A stretch of 64,000 nt of DNA, taken from positions 372,001 through 436,000 of the forward strand of contig NZ_JBBEWC010000003.1 in the NCBI RefSeq assembly GCF_037860775.1, given 5' to 3'. How positions within the stretch are numbered: the first letter of the stretch is position 1; the number at the start of each line of letters is the position of its first letter. Both the position numbers and the translations under genes were made by a program. This document shows positions 8,760 to 18,473 of this stretch, piece after piece. Source of the DNA: Emticicia soli (GTDB lineage: Bacteria; Bacteroidota; Bacteroidia; Cytophagales; Spirosomataceae). The notes under the pieces were generated by a model. That model saw only the letters and a program-made list of their open reading frames with translations. It was not told where the DNA came from and made no database searches.

Positions 8760-9650
8760 ATGATTCACTTATTCAACGAACATAAAAACTCACTTGATGT
8801 TATCAGAATAAATCAGAATTCATTGATTTTTTCTTCGCTACGAGAATACTATCAGCCCGTGAAGGCAGAAGGATTTGCCATTAAATATGTGGTTGAAGGT
8901 GTAGAAAGATACAAGCTGAATGATAAAAACTACCCGATAGAGACCGGGAAATACCTGCTTACAAACGATACCTACGAAGGCAATGTTGAGGTTGAAGCCA
9001 ACAAAAATGTAAAAGGCATTTGCATAAATGTTACGCCTGCTATTATTGCCGAAGTATTGGCAAGCCAACGCCGCCCCGATACTGCTTATACTGATAGCGA
9101 ACTTGGACAATTTTTTATATCAAGTCATTTTTTAGAAAATCAGTACTCTGATACACAAACACAGGTAGGGCGTTTGTTGCGAAACTTAACAAGCAAAGTT
9201 TATCAGAACGAGTTAAGCAAGCAAGATGTAGTAAAAGAGTTTTTCTATACAATTTCAGAGAGAATCATTGAAGACCAGATTCCGGTTTTTAAGCAGTTAC
9301 AGGCAATTCCGGGTATAAAACCAACTACAAAAAAAGACCTATACCGCAGGCTTCAACGAGGCAAAGAGTTTATTGATTCTTACTTCTCTAAGCCACTTTC
9401 CATCGATACCATTGCGCAAGAAGCCTGCATGTCAGAGTATCATTTTTTCAGGCTTTTCAAATTGGTTTTCGGTATTTCACCTAATCAATACCTTATCCAG
9501 AAACGCCTTGAATCTGGGCGGAATATTTTGTTACAAGACAGGTACTCTGTTTCAACGGCTGCCATCGAATCAGGCTTTTCGGATATTCATACTTTCAGCA
9601 AAGCTTTCAAAAAACACTTTGGGGTTGCTCCATCGCATTTTATTAAATGA
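8760..9650 (+). CDS. AraC-family transcriptional regulator
   Basis: A 296-residue regulator with an N-terminal sensing part (about 20-120, containing EGVERYKLN and GKYLLTND, cupin-like) and a C-terminal AraC double helix-turn-helix (about 195-296): LSIDTIAQEACMSEYHFFRL, FGISPNQYLIQKRL, and the closing SVSTAAIESGFSDIHTFSKA. It is probably the local activator of the tiny membrane protein and TonB-dependent receptor downstream. A nine-codon frame ending TGA at 8761-8763 overlaps its ATG, which could be translational coupling or chance. Confidence 0.93.
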   Translation: MIHLFNEHKNSLDVIRINQNSLIFSSLREYYQPVKAEGFAIKYVVEGVERYKLNDKNYPIETGKYLLTNDTYEGNVEVEANKNVKGICINVTPAIIAEVLASQRRPDTAYTDSELGQFFISSHFLENQYSDTQTQVGRLLRNLTSKVYQNELSKQDVVKEFFYTISERIIEDQIPVFKQLQAIPGIKPTTKKDLYRRLQRGKEFIDSYFSKPLSIDTIAQEACMSEYHFFRLFKLVFGISPNQYLIQKRLESGRNILLQDRYSVSTAAIESGFSDIHTFSKAFKKHFGVAPSHFIK

Positions 9651-9712
9651 AATACTCCCAAAAGCTAACCAAAATTAGCAGGATTTGACAAATCGCTTTG
9701 TTGTGTATCTTA

Positions 9713-9720
9713 TATTTTTG
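9713..9720 (+). promoter_or_regulatory. -7 box (TATTTTTG) before the small membrane protein and TonB receptor
   Basis: TATTTTTG fits TANNTTTG exactly and lies 62 nt before the ATG at 9782. A TTTG at 9684-9687 is 25 nt upstream, slightly far for a -33 box, so this promoter is only moderately supported. Confidence 0.4.
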
Positions 9721-9781
9721 AACTTGAAAGGCTTAACAGCTTTTGTGCATTTTTATACTTCTAACATGAACATTTAAAATT

Positions 9782-9913
9782 ATGAAAAAAGACAATTTCA
9801 TTAATTCTAAACTATTCAGATTCATGCTTCCGATTATTATCGTTGGTAGCATCATTTCAATTTTCAGAGCCGGATATGAAACGGGTCAATGGTTATATGT
9901 TATTTTCCGTTGA
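9782..9913 (+). CDS. Small single-span membrane protein, 43 residues
   Basis: A short reading frame beginning MKKDNFINSKLFRF, with a hydrophobic span of about 15 residues (MLPIIIVGSIISIF), followed by RAGYETGQWLYVIFR. The charge pattern (Lys/Arg before the span) suggests the N-terminus stays inside. It lies between the AraC gene and the TonB receptor, 53 nt before the receptor start, and has its own upstream -7 box. I recognise no named family; the YETGQWLY tail looks like a constrained motif. It may be a small accessory or regulatory peptide of the receptor, which is inference. Confidence 0.55.
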   Translation: MKKDNFINSKLFRFMLPIIIVGSIISIFRAGYETGQWLYVIFR

Positions 9914-9966
9914 TACTGCATTTTATCCACAGTTTTTACACCTAAATTAAGCATACACACAAAATT

Positions 9967-12399
9967 ATGTTCAAAAAGCTATTTCTTTTACTATTAATTA
10001 CAACTGTAGCCAAAGCACAAAACGGGACTATCAAAGGGCTTGTAAAGAGCGATAAAAACGAAGCAATTGTTGGCGCTACAGTTATTTTGCTAAAAGGCCA
10101 GAAGGAAAACATCCTAAAATCTTCGTTTACCGATGTAGATGGTAAGTTTGAATTTGAGAGCCTGAAATACGATACCCTCACTCTTGCCATCAGTTATGTA
10201 GGTATGGATAAGTACACATCGGCTAAAATCATCTTGAATGCGCAAAATTCCAATATTGATTTAGGAACAATTACGCTTGCAAGTAATGCTACCGAACTGC
10301 AAGAGGTGGCCGTAAAAGCCCAGAAAGCCTTTGTAGTACAGAAGATTGACCGCACGGTTGTAAATCCTGAAGCGTTGATAAGCAACGCCGGAGTTACTTC
10401 TCTTGAGGTGCTTGAAAAGGCGCCAGGTGTAAGTGTAGATGTAAACGGGAATATATCGTTAAGAGGAAAGGGTGGAGTAGTAGTGTTTGTTGATGACAAA
10501 CCTACCTATCTGTCGGCCGCTGATTTGGCTAATTATCTGCGTACTATTCCATCATCAAGCATCGAGTCTATCGAGATTATGACGAACCCACCTGCTAAAT
10601 ATGATGCAGCAGGTAACTCGGGCGTGATAAATATCCGACTAAAGAAAAACATTGCCCGTGGTATGAACGGCGGCTTGAATCTGTCTTATGGGCAGGGGCG
10701 TTTTATGCGTACTAATAATAGTTTCAACTTTAATTATCGTATCAATAAGCTTAACTTCTTTACCAACGCCAGCGTAAACCAGAATAATAGCTATCAGGAT
10801 TTAACGATTACCCGTAAGTATTTTACACCAGAAGGCCAGTTGAGTTCAACTTTTATTCAGAATTCTTACATCAGACCTTCTAACGGAAGCCGGAACCTGA
10901 GATTAGGACTTGATTATTACGTAACTAAGAAAACAACTTTGGGTTTTGCTTTAAGCGGATTTATTAATCCAGCTAGCCGCAATGTGAAAAATACAGCTAC
11001 TATTCGTAACGGTCAGAATGAAATAACGGGTCTGGTAGATGCTTACAACCCAATGGATATTTTGTTTAAGAATGGTAGTGTGAATATTAATATGACTCAC
11101 CAGTTTGATACGAAAGGAAAAGAAATATCGGTAAATGTGGATAACATTATGTATAGGTCTACAATCGAGCAAAGCTTAGAAAATAAGAATCTGAATCCTG
11201 ACGGGAGTTTATTAAACAAAAGCATTCTGGAATCGAATCTGCCTTCTGATATTAGTATCAGAGCTGCAAAAATTGATTACATTAACCCACTTACCAAAGG
11301 AGGACGCATTGAAGCAGGAGCCAAAACCAGCTTTGTAAATACAGGGAATATTGCTGATTTTTATGATGTAGTTGACAACAAAAGAGAACCTAATTATACA
11401 TTCTCGAATAATTTTCAGTACAAAGAAAACATCAATGCCGCTTATGTGAATTATTCAAGAGATTTCAAGAAGGTCTCAATTCAGGCTGGGCTGCGTCTTG
11501 AAAATACTAACATAGTAGGTAATCAGTTAGGAAATGTGGTAGTGAAAGACTCTTCATTCAAAAGAAACTATACTAACTTTTTTCCGACTTTTTATGCTCA
11601 ATACAGGGTTGATACGGCATCAAAACATGTATTAGGGTTCTCATTAGGTCGCCGAATTGACCGCCCTAATTATAAAGATATGAATCCGTTTACGTATCCG
11701 ATGGACAGATTTACGTATTACGGTGGCAACCCGTTCTTGCAACCTACATTCTCGTATAATGCCGAGCTATCTTATACCTACAAGAGTTTTCTAACTACAA
11801 CTTTGCAGTATAGCGAGGCCAACAATGTGATTTCAGAAACCAACGAGCAACGAGGTAATATTTACTATAGTCGCCCGGGTAATTTTGCCAAGCAGGTTTC
11901 GTGCGGCGTAGAAATAAACGGCACTTTTCAGGTGAGCAAATGGTGGACAATTCAGTTGTACACGGCTTATCTTAATAACAGATTCAAAAGCCCTATCTAT
12001 ACCGAAACCCTCGACGATTCACGTTGGTATTGGGTAGTAGTGCCAACCAACCAGTTTATTATTAATAAAAAATGGAGCGCTGAGCTGGCAGGTTCTTATC
12101 AGACAAAACTACTATCAGGACAATTTTTAGTAATACCAATTGGTTCGGTGCGTGCAGGGGTATCAACAAAAATCATGAAAGATAAGGGAACGCTTAAGTT
12201 GAACGTAAACGATATATTTTATACCAATCAGGTTGGTGGCGACATCAGAAATATCAAAAATGCAGCCGCTAGTTGGTTCAGTTATCTTGATACACGTGTA
12301 ATAACTATTTCGTTTTCATACAGATTCAACAAAGGCCAAAACCTGAAAGTGCGCCAGAATGGTGGTTCAGAAAGTGAGCAGAGACGTGTGAAAGCGTAG
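9967..12399 (+). CDS. TonB-dependent outer-membrane receptor (CarboxypepD_reg + plug + beta-barrel)
   Basis: An 810-residue outer-membrane protein: signal peptide ending at about 18 (VAKA/QNG), a carboxypeptidase-regulatory-like beta-sandwich (about 20-105, with GTIKGLVKSDKNEAIVGATV and DVDGKFEFESL), a plug domain (about 125-225, with VLEKAPGVSVDVNGNISLRG and the IMTNPPAKYDAAGNSGVINI block), then a long barrel ending in SFSYRFNKG. This is the 'outer membrane beta-barrel' type often without a SusD partner, and none follows. Import substrate is not evident. The upstream AraC gene is the likely regulator. A strong bidirectional hairpin follows at 12423. Confidence 0.95.
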   Translation: MFKKLFLLLLITTVAKAQNGTIKGLVKSDKNEAIVGATVILLKGQKENILKSSFTDVDGKFEFESLKYDTLTLAISYVGMDKYTSAKIILNAQNSNIDLGTITLASNATELQEVAVKAQKAFVVQKIDRTVVNPEALISNAGVTSLEVLEKAPGVSVDVNGNISLRGKGGVVVFVDDKPTYLSAADLANYLRTIPSSSIESIEIMTNPPAKYDAAGNSGVINIRLKKNIARGMNGGLNLSYGQGRFMRTNNSFNFNYRINKLNFFTNASVNQNNSYQDLTITRKYFTPEGQLSSTFIQNSYIRPSNGSRNLRLGLDYYVTKKTTLGFALSGFINPASRNVKNTATIRNGQNEITGLVDAYNPMDILFKNGSVNINMTHQFDTKGKEISVNVDNIMYRSTIEQSLENKNLNPDGSLLNKSILESNLPSDISIRAAKIDYINPLTKGGRIEAGAKTSFVNTGNIADFYDVVDNKREPNYTFSNNFQYKENINAAYVNYSRDFKKVSIQAGLRLENTNIVGNQLGNVVVKDSSFKRNYTNFFPTFYAQYRVDTASKHVLGFSLGRRIDRPNYKDMNPFTYPMDRFTYYGGNPFLQPTFSYNAELSYTYKSFLTTTLQYSEANNVISETNEQRGNIYYSRPGNFAKQVSCGVEINGTFQVSKWWTIQLYTAYLNNRFKSPIYTETLDDSRWYWVVVPTNQFIINKKWSAELAGSYQTKLLSGQFLVIPIGSVRAGVSTKIMKDKGTLKLNVNDIFYTNQVGGDIRNIKNAAASWFSYLDTRVITISFSYRFNKGQNLKVRQNGGSESEQRRVKA

Positions 12400-12422
12400 A
12401 TTTTAAACAGATTATGTCAATA

Positions 12423-12466
12423 AATAAGAGAAGGCTGCTCAATCGAACAGCCTTCTCTTATTTTTT
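12423..12466. terminator. Bidirectional intrinsic terminator
   Basis: A 15-bp perfect stem (12423-12437 with 12448-12462) and a 10-nt loop, followed by TTTTT on the plus strand and preceded by an A-rich stretch that gives a U-run on the minus strand. It separates the convergent TonB receptor and efflux operon. Confidence 0.85.
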
Positions 12467-12467
12467 A

Positions 12468-13913
12468 TTAAATCGCTGAGCGCCAACCGCCGCCTAATGC
12501 TCTGTAAAGCCCGATAACGGCATTGAATTGATTCTTTCTTAAATTAATTAATTCCATTTGCGCCTGTAAGGCGTTTTTCTGTGCCGTTACTACTTCAAGA
12601 TAAGTTGCCCGTCCAAAGCGGAACAATTCAATCGAAGTATTGATTGAGCCTTTGAGCATATCTGCTTCTCTGGCTTTCAACTCGTGCATTTCGTTGGTAT
12701 TTTCGATTCGGTTCAGATAATTGTAAACCTCTGTAAAGCTGTTTACGATAGTACGCTGATAGTTGGTATAAGCAATTTTTTGTTCGGCTTCTGTGGCCAT
12801 CAGGTCGGCAATCAATTGTCGTCTGTTCAATAGCGGTGCAAACAATCCACCGGCTATGTTATAAGCAAACGAACCCGGATTAAACAACACGGCTGCTCTA
12901 AACGCCTGCAAACCCATAGAACCATTGATATTGAGCGATGGATAAAACGCTGCTTTTGCTGAATAGATATTGGCGTCAGCCGCTATCAGTTCAAATTCTG
13001 CTTGCTTAATATCCGGGCGGTTTTCTAACAACTGAGAAGGTACACCACTTGCCAGTTTAGGCGGAATGATGCTTTCCCAAGCTACGGTTTTGCGTGCAAT
13101 AGGTTGGGGGAATCGGCCCATCAAGAAGTTGATTTTGTTTTCGTTCTCAATTATCTGTTGTTTTACCTCTACTTTTAAAGCTTGCGAACTAAGCAACTGG
13201 GCATTCATTAACTCAACTGCTAACTGGTTAGCTTGGCCTGCCTGTTTCATTACAGATACAATATCTAAAGCAGATTGTTGCAAGCGGATATTATCTTCCA
13301 GAATTCTCTGTTCGTTGTCTAATATCAGCAACTGGAAATAAGCATCGGCAATTTCAGAAACCAAAGAGGTTACTACCAGATTACGGCCATGTTCGCTGGC
13401 AATAAAACGAGCCGCTGCTGCTTTCTTTTTGTGTTTAAGTTTGCCCCAAAGGTCAACTTCCCACGACGATTGTAAACCTATAAAATAATCGGGTACGTTG
13501 GGTGAAGGGAGCTTTTGTTTATCATCCAGATTGGTAGAAAACTGCGTATCGTAGTTACCCACACCATCAATAGTATAATTACCGAATTTACGTTGTGCAG
13601 TAGCCACGCTAACGCCCAAATCAGGCATATCGATGCCTTGCGTAAAACGCACTCCTGCACGAGCGTACTCGATGTTCTGTATCGCTACCTGCAGGTCGAA
13701 ATTGTTTTTTAGGGCTGTGTCAATTAAGGCCATCAGGTCAGGGTCTGCAAAGAAATCCTGCATGCTGGCTAATTGCGTGTTTGTAGTGTCGGTTGTAACA
13801 TTAAACTTTTGTGGAATGGCAACAGACTTATTCTGCGGTAAATTGTATTTGATTTTGCAACCACCCAAAAAAATGAGACAGACAATGAAATAAATATATT
13901 TATGCTTCGACAT
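12468..13913 (-). CDS. RND efflux outer-membrane lipoprotein (NodT/OprM family)
   Basis: I use the ATG at 13911-13913, giving 481 residues that begin MSKHKYIYF and carry a lipobox LGGC with Cys19 as the lipidated residue; longer upstream frames would bury this signal. The body shows two TolC-family repeats with coiled-coil segments, for example ENRPDIKQAEFELIAADANI and the matching RFGRATYLEVVTAQKNAL near the end. It forms the outer channel of the tripartite pump whose other parts are encoded immediately upstream. Its start overlaps the pump gene's stop by 14 nt, so translation is probably coupled. Confidence 0.95.
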   Translation of the reverse strand: MSKHKYIYFIVCLIFLGGCKIKYNLPQNKSVAIPQKFNVTTDTTNTQLASMQDFFADPDLMALIDTALKNNFDLQVAIQNIEYARAGVRFTQGIDMPDLGVSVATAQRKFGNYTIDGVGNYDTQFSTNLDDKQKLPSPNVPDYFIGLQSSWEVDLWGKLKHKKKAAAARFIASEHGRNLVVTSLVSEIADAYFQLLILDNEQRILEDNIRLQQSALDIVSVMKQAGQANQLAVELMNAQLLSSQALKVEVKQQIIENENKINFLMGRFPQPIARKTVAWESIIPPKLASGVPSQLLENRPDIKQAEFELIAADANIYSAKAAFYPSLNINGSMGLQAFRAAVLFNPGSFAYNIAGGLFAPLLNRRQLIADLMATEAEQKIAYTNYQRTIVNSFTEVYNYLNRIENTNEMHELKAREADMLKGSINTSIELFRFGRATYLEVVTAQKNALQAQMELINLRKNQFNAVIGLYRALGGGWRSAI

Positions 13914-16900
13914 ACGCTTCTTCAGTGATTTTTTTCGTGTTTTTCTTTCGTTTAGATTTTCCTGCAAAAATGATATATAGCCCAGGAATGACGATAACGC
14001 CAAAGATGGTTCCGAACAACATACCCCCGGCAGCGGCAGAACCGATAGTGCGGTTACCAATAGCACCTGCACCTGATGCAAACATCAGCGGAATCAAACC
14101 TGCAACGAAAGCGAATGAGGTCATCAGAATAGGTCTGAAACGAGCTACTGCACCACCTATGGCTGCATCGAGCACCGACTTTCCTTCTTTTTGTTGAAGT
14201 ACGGCAAACTCCACAATCAGGATAGCGTTTTTACCCAAGAGACCTATGAGCATTACCATTGCCACCTGAGCATAAATGTTGTTTTCCAACCCAAATAGGT
14301 AAAGGAAAAACAATGAACCAAATATACCTACTGGTAACGATAAGATAACAGGCAATGGGAGCATGAAACTTTCGTACTGTGCTGCTAAGAGCAGGTAAAC
14401 GAATAGGAGACAGATAATAAAAATATACACTACCTGGTCTCCTGAAAGAACCTCTTCACGTGTCATACCCGACCACTCATAAGTATAGCCTTTAGGTAGT
14501 TTCTCTTTGGCAACTTCTTGAATAGCTCTGATGGCATCACCACTACTGTAACCTTTAGCGGCATCTCCGTTAAGCATAGCCGAAAAATACATATTATAAC
14601 GTGTTAGCTGCTCGGGGCCATATACACGTTCAATCTTACTGAATATAGCATAAGGCACCATTTCTCCGTTTTTGTTTTTGATACGAAGTTTCATGATGTC
14701 TTCCGGTTGTGCACGATACTTAGGGTCAGCCTGTATCATTACCTTATACATTTGCCCAAACAAAATAAAGTTAGTAGCATAAAAACTACCAATAAGCGAT
14801 TGCAGATTACTCATGGCAGCATCAACAGAAATTCCTTTTTTAGCGGCCATATCCTGGTCAACGTGAATCAGGTATTGAGGGAAGTTAGGATTGAAACTCG
14901 AAAACACTTCCTTGATTTCAGGGCGTTTTCTGAGTTCTTCCATAAATTCATCGGCTACTGTTGCAATGCGTTGTAAGTTACCTGAACCGGTTTTGTCTAA
15001 CAAACGAACCTCAAAACCACTGGCATTACCAAAACCCGGCACGGCCGGAGGCGGGAAAAACTGTATGTCGGCCCCTTTGATATGCTTGGTTTTTTCGTTC
15101 ATCTGCGCAATAATATCATTGGCAGTAGCCTTACGGTCTTTCCATGCTTTCAGGTTAATGGTACTCATACCAAACGAAGCACCCACACCGTCGGTCATCA
15201 TACTAAAGCCTGATAAGCTAGAGATAGATTCTACTTCCGGTAGTTTTTGTGCTATTCGGTCAATTTCGTTCATCACCTCTTCTGTACGCTCAAGCGTAGC
15301 GCCTACGGGTGTAGTTACGTTGGCGTAGATAGTCCCTTGGTCTTCGGTAGGAATGAAACTGGTAGGTAAAACTTTACCTACACCCCAAGTACCAAAACAG
15401 AAAGCACCAAGCACAAGTACAGTTACCAAACGACGGTTGGCAATAATGCCTAACAAACGCTTGTATCTATCAGATAATTTATCATAACCTTGGTTAAACT
15501 TATCGAAGAATCGGGTTAGTAAGTTGCTTTTCTTGGTTTCGGTATGCGGATTCTTAAGCATCAAGGCACATAAGGCTGGTGTAAGGGTTAAGGCGTTAAC
15601 CCCTGAAATAACGATGGAAATCGCCATCGTGACGGAGAACTGCCTATAAAATACCCCAACCGGACCAGATAAGAACGCTACGGGTACAAATACCGCCGAC
15701 ATTACGAGGGTAATGGCAATAATGGCACTACTAATTTCACCTATCGATTCAATGGTTGCTTCTTTTGGCCCAAGATGTTTCTCTTCCATTTTGGCATGCA
15801 CGCCCTCTACAACCACAATGGCATTATCTACCACAATACCAATTGCCAATACAAGGGCAAATAATGTAAGTAGGTTGATAGAGAAGCCAAACAACTGCAT
15901 AAAAGCAAATGTGCCGACCAACGAAACAGGTACCGCTAACACCGGAATAAGTGTAGAGCGGAAATCTTGCAGAAATAAGAATACTACTATGGCAACTAAT
16001 ATAAAGGCCTCTATAAGGGTTTTGATTACCTCATGAATAGAGGCATCTAAGAAACGAGATACGTCATAACTAACTGTGTAAGTCATGCCGGGTGGGAAAG
16101 TGGTTTCTTTCAGAAAGTCCAAGCGGGTTTTTATGTTTTCAATTACTTCGCTGGCATTTGAACCCGGTCTTTGTTTCAACACAATGGCGGCCGAAGGCTT
16201 TCCATTTTCTTTCGATAGTACGTCGTAATCGAGTGATCCAAATTCTAAATCAGCTACATCTTTCAGACGAAGCAACTCGCCATTGTCGGATACTTTGATG
16301 ACAATGTTTTCGTATTGCTCTTTCTGAGTCATTTTACCAGTGTAGCGCAATACATATTGTAAGGATTGTGGCTGGCGGCCAGAGCTTTCGCCGACTTTAC
16401 CTGGAGCAGCCTCTACGTTTTGTGCCTTTAAGGCTTGAATAACATCTTCGGCTGAAATCTCGTAGGCATCCAATCTGGCTGGTTTTAACCATACACGCAT
16501 GGCGTACTCACGAGAACCCATAATATCAACAAAACCTACACCATCAATACGTTTTAGCTCGGCTAAAACGTTGATGTCGGCAAAGTTATAAATGAATTTT
16601 TCGTCGAGAGAAGTATCTTCACTAATTAGGTTGATGTACATCAACATACTATTTACTTCTTTCTCGGTCGATACCCCTGCTTTGATAACCTCCTCTGGGA
16701 GCTCATCGAGTACGGTTGTAACCCTGTTCTGAACGTTTACTGCCGCAACGTCAGGGTCGGTACCTACCTGAAAGTAAACCTGAATGATACTCGTTCCGTC
16801 GTTACCAGAAACCGAGTTCATGTAGGTCATGCCGGGCACACCATTAATCGCTCTTTCAAGCGGCATAACAACCGCCTTTGCACAAACTTCGGCATTGGCA

Positions 16901-17052
16901 CCTGTGTACTTGGTAATAACTGAAACGGCCGGAGGGGCGATGTCGGGATACTGGGTGATGGGCAAACCAATCATAGCCAACACCCCAAGTAGTACTATAA
17001 AGATGGATATAACCAACGATAGTACCGGTCGGTTGATAAAATTTGTAAACAT
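13900..17052 (-). CDS. RND multidrug efflux pump, inner-membrane HAE1-type permease
   Basis: A 1050-residue proton-driven pump related to AcrB/MexB. It begins MFTNFINRPVLSLVIS, has two halves each with a periplasmic porter domain, and twelve hydrophobic segments. In transmembrane segment 4 the proton-relay pair is D409-N410 (GIVVDNAIVVVE), where AcrB has two aspartates; the lysine of segment 10 is kept in GLLGKNAILIVEF. It sits 11 nt after the adaptor gene and overlaps the outer-membrane gene. Hydrophobic drugs, bile salts or solvents are typical substrates of the family; none can be assigned here. Confidence 0.96.
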   Translation of the reverse strand: MFTNFINRPVLSLVISIFIVLLGVLAMIGLPITQYPDIAPPAVSVITKYTGANAEVCAKAVVMPLERAINGVPGMTYMNSVSGNDGTSIIQVYFQVGTDPDVAAVNVQNRVTTVLDELPEEVIKAGVSTEKEVNSMLMYINLISEDTSLDEKFIYNFADINVLAELKRIDGVGFVDIMGSREYAMRVWLKPARLDAYEISAEDVIQALKAQNVEAAPGKVGESSGRQPQSLQYVLRYTGKMTQKEQYENIVIKVSDNGELLRLKDVADLEFGSLDYDVLSKENGKPSAAIVLKQRPGSNASEVIENIKTRLDFLKETTFPPGMTYTVSYDVSRFLDASIHEVIKTLIEAFILVAIVVFLFLQDFRSTLIPVLAVPVSLVGTFAFMQLFGFSINLLTLFALVLAIGIVVDNAIVVVEGVHAKMEEKHLGPKEATIESIGEISSAIIAITLVMSAVFVPVAFLSGPVGVFYRQFSVTMAISIVISGVNALTLTPALCALMLKNPHTETKKSNLLTRFFDKFNQGYDKLSDRYKRLLGIIANRRLVTVLVLGAFCFGTWGVGKVLPTSFIPTEDQGTIYANVTTPVGATLERTEEVMNEIDRIAQKLPEVESISSLSGFSMMTDGVGASFGMSTINLKAWKDRKATANDIIAQMNEKTKHIKGADIQFFPPPAVPGFGNASGFEVRLLDKTGSGNLQRIATVADEFMEELRKRPEIKEVFSSFNPNFPQYLIHVDQDMAAKKGISVDAAMSNLQSLIGSFYATNFILFGQMYKVMIQADPKYRAQPEDIMKLRIKNKNGEMVPYAIFSKIERVYGPEQLTRYNMYFSAMLNGDAAKGYSSGDAIRAIQEVAKEKLPKGYTYEWSGMTREEVLSGDQVVYIFIICLLFVYLLLAAQYESFMLPLPVILSLPVGIFGSLFFLYLFGLENNIYAQVAMVMLIGLLGKNAILIVEFAVLQQKEGKSVLDAAIGGAVARFRPILMTSFAFVAGLIPLMFASGAGAIGNRTIGSAAAGGMLFGTIFGVIVIPGLYIIFAGKSKRKKNTKKITEEAYVEA

Positions 17053-17063
17053 GTTAATGAGGG

Positions 17064-18203
17064 TTATTTAGAAGTACTGTTGGCCGCTAATTCTTTAGAT
17101 ATTTCGTTCATTTCTATGAATTGAGGTTCTACAGTCATACCATCTTTAATATTCTGAATGCCTTCATAGATAATCTTATCATCAGGCGATAAGCCTGATT
17201 CTATGATATAAAAATGCGGCATACGGCTATTGGTAGTAATAGGTTTAGTTTTAACTTTATTACTTTTGTCGATTACATAGACATACATTTTGTCTTGTAC
17301 CTCAAAAGTAGCTTTTTGCGGAATAATCAAGGCGTTTTTGTATTTTCTTAACAAACGCACCCTGCCACTGGCACCGTGTTTCAGAATTTTATCAGGATTA
17401 CTGAATCTGGCACGGAACGCAATGTTACCTGTACTCTGCTCTATCTCGCCTTCGGTAGTTTCAATTTGCCCTTTAAAAGGATGCTCTTCACCATTGGCTA
17501 ATATCAGAGTTACGTTTTTAGATTGCTCGGCATTGGTCTTTAAATTAGAAGCATAGTTCAGGTATTCTTTTTCTGAAACATCGAAATACGCAAATACTTC
17601 ATCGTTTTTAGAAATACTTGTCAATAGTGTACCATCTTCAATCAAACTTCCGGTTTTGTTCGGAATCCTGTTTACAATGCCACTAAATGGTGCCTTAACC
17701 TGTGTATAAGTAAGCTGTATTTTGGCAAAAGATTCGTTGGCTTGTGCTTCTTCAACTTTTGCTTTAGCTAAGTCAACCTTGTTTTTTGCCATTTCAAGCT
17801 CGGTGTTCGAAACTACGTTTTTATCTACCAATTGCTTTACATTTTTCAGGTCTAGTTCAGCCGCTTTTAGCTCTGTAATAACGCTTTTCAAAACAGCCGC
17901 AGCCTTAATCACATTTTCTTTCAACTCAGGGTTATTGACTGTAAACAACAACTGCCCTTGTTTTACATATTTACCTTCGTCTATGTAAATATGATCCAAA
18001 TATCCTTTTACACGTGCCCTGATTTCGACATTCTGAACGGCATTGATTTCGGCCACGTAGTCGATAGGCAATGTGGTATCGATGGCAATAGGTGAAGTTA
18101 CCGGAAATTTTTCCGTTTCCTGTACTTTGTCTTTTCCGTCGTCTTTAGAGCAGGAAGATGCCACAAGTACAAGCATCGATAGTGAAAACGTAAGATTTTT
18201 CAT
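17064..18203 (-). CDS. RND efflux periplasmic adaptor lipoprotein (AcrA/MFP family)
   Basis: The ATG at 18201-18203 gives 379 residues with a lipobox ending SSC (Cys18). The order is as in AcrA: short barrel strand, lipoyl half (NAVQNVEIRARVKGYLDHIY, KYVKQGQLLFTV), a helical hairpin (about 95-160), the second lipoyl half (YTQVKAPFSGIVNRI), and the beta-barrel and membrane-proximal domains (GRVRLLRKYKNALIIP). First gene of the three-gene pump operon. No dedicated regulator gene is adjacent; a 270-nt gap separates it from a small hypothetical gene upstream. Confidence 0.95.
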   Translation of the reverse strand: MKNLTFSLSMLVLVASSCSKDDGKDKVQETEKFPVTSPIAIDTTLPIDYVAEINAVQNVEIRARVKGYLDHIYIDEGKYVKQGQLLFTVNNPELKENVIKAAAVLKSVITELKAAELDLKNVKQLVDKNVVSNTELEMAKNKVDLAKAKVEEAQANESFAKIQLTYTQVKAPFSGIVNRIPNKTGSLIEDGTLLTSISKNDEVFAYFDVSEKEYLNYASNLKTNAEQSKNVTLILANGEEHPFKGQIETTEGEIEQSTGNIAFRARFSNPDKILKHGASGRVRLLRKYKNALIIPQKATFEVQDKMYVYVIDKSNKVKTKPITTNSRMPHFYIIESGLSPDDKIIYEGIQNIKDGMTVEPQFIEMNEISKELAANSTSK

Positions 18204-18473
18204 AAGTTTCTTTGGTGATTCATAATTTATATATACTCTCATATACTTAAAATAAATTTATTGTTAATAAATCGCTTCTCCAAGCGAATCTTTGAAAGTC
18301 CAATTTCTTTATTGGAATCGTACAATGATATATAAAGCAATAGCCCGGCAAGGGTTTTTGCCTTAAAAAAATCATTATGATTAATGTGAGAAGCTAGCTA
18401 AGTGAGTTTTAAAAATGGCAATTTTTGCTGCAAAAATTACTTTGCAACAAACACTACAAATTGTAAAAAACAC

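Noticed and set aside
8737..8763. Nine-codon frame MKKLFSIQ overlapping the AraC start
   Set aside because: It could be a coupled leader peptide, but one short frame without further support is not enough to call.
13925..16298. Several plus-strand frames of 68-145 codons inside the RND pump gene
   Set aside because: They lie opposite a well-conserved 1050-residue protein, have no family match and no promoter; they are antisense shadows.
18347..18362. GGCAA/TTGCC hairpin upstream of the adaptor gene
   Set aside because: Only 5 bp, with no U-run on the relevant strand; chance is likely.
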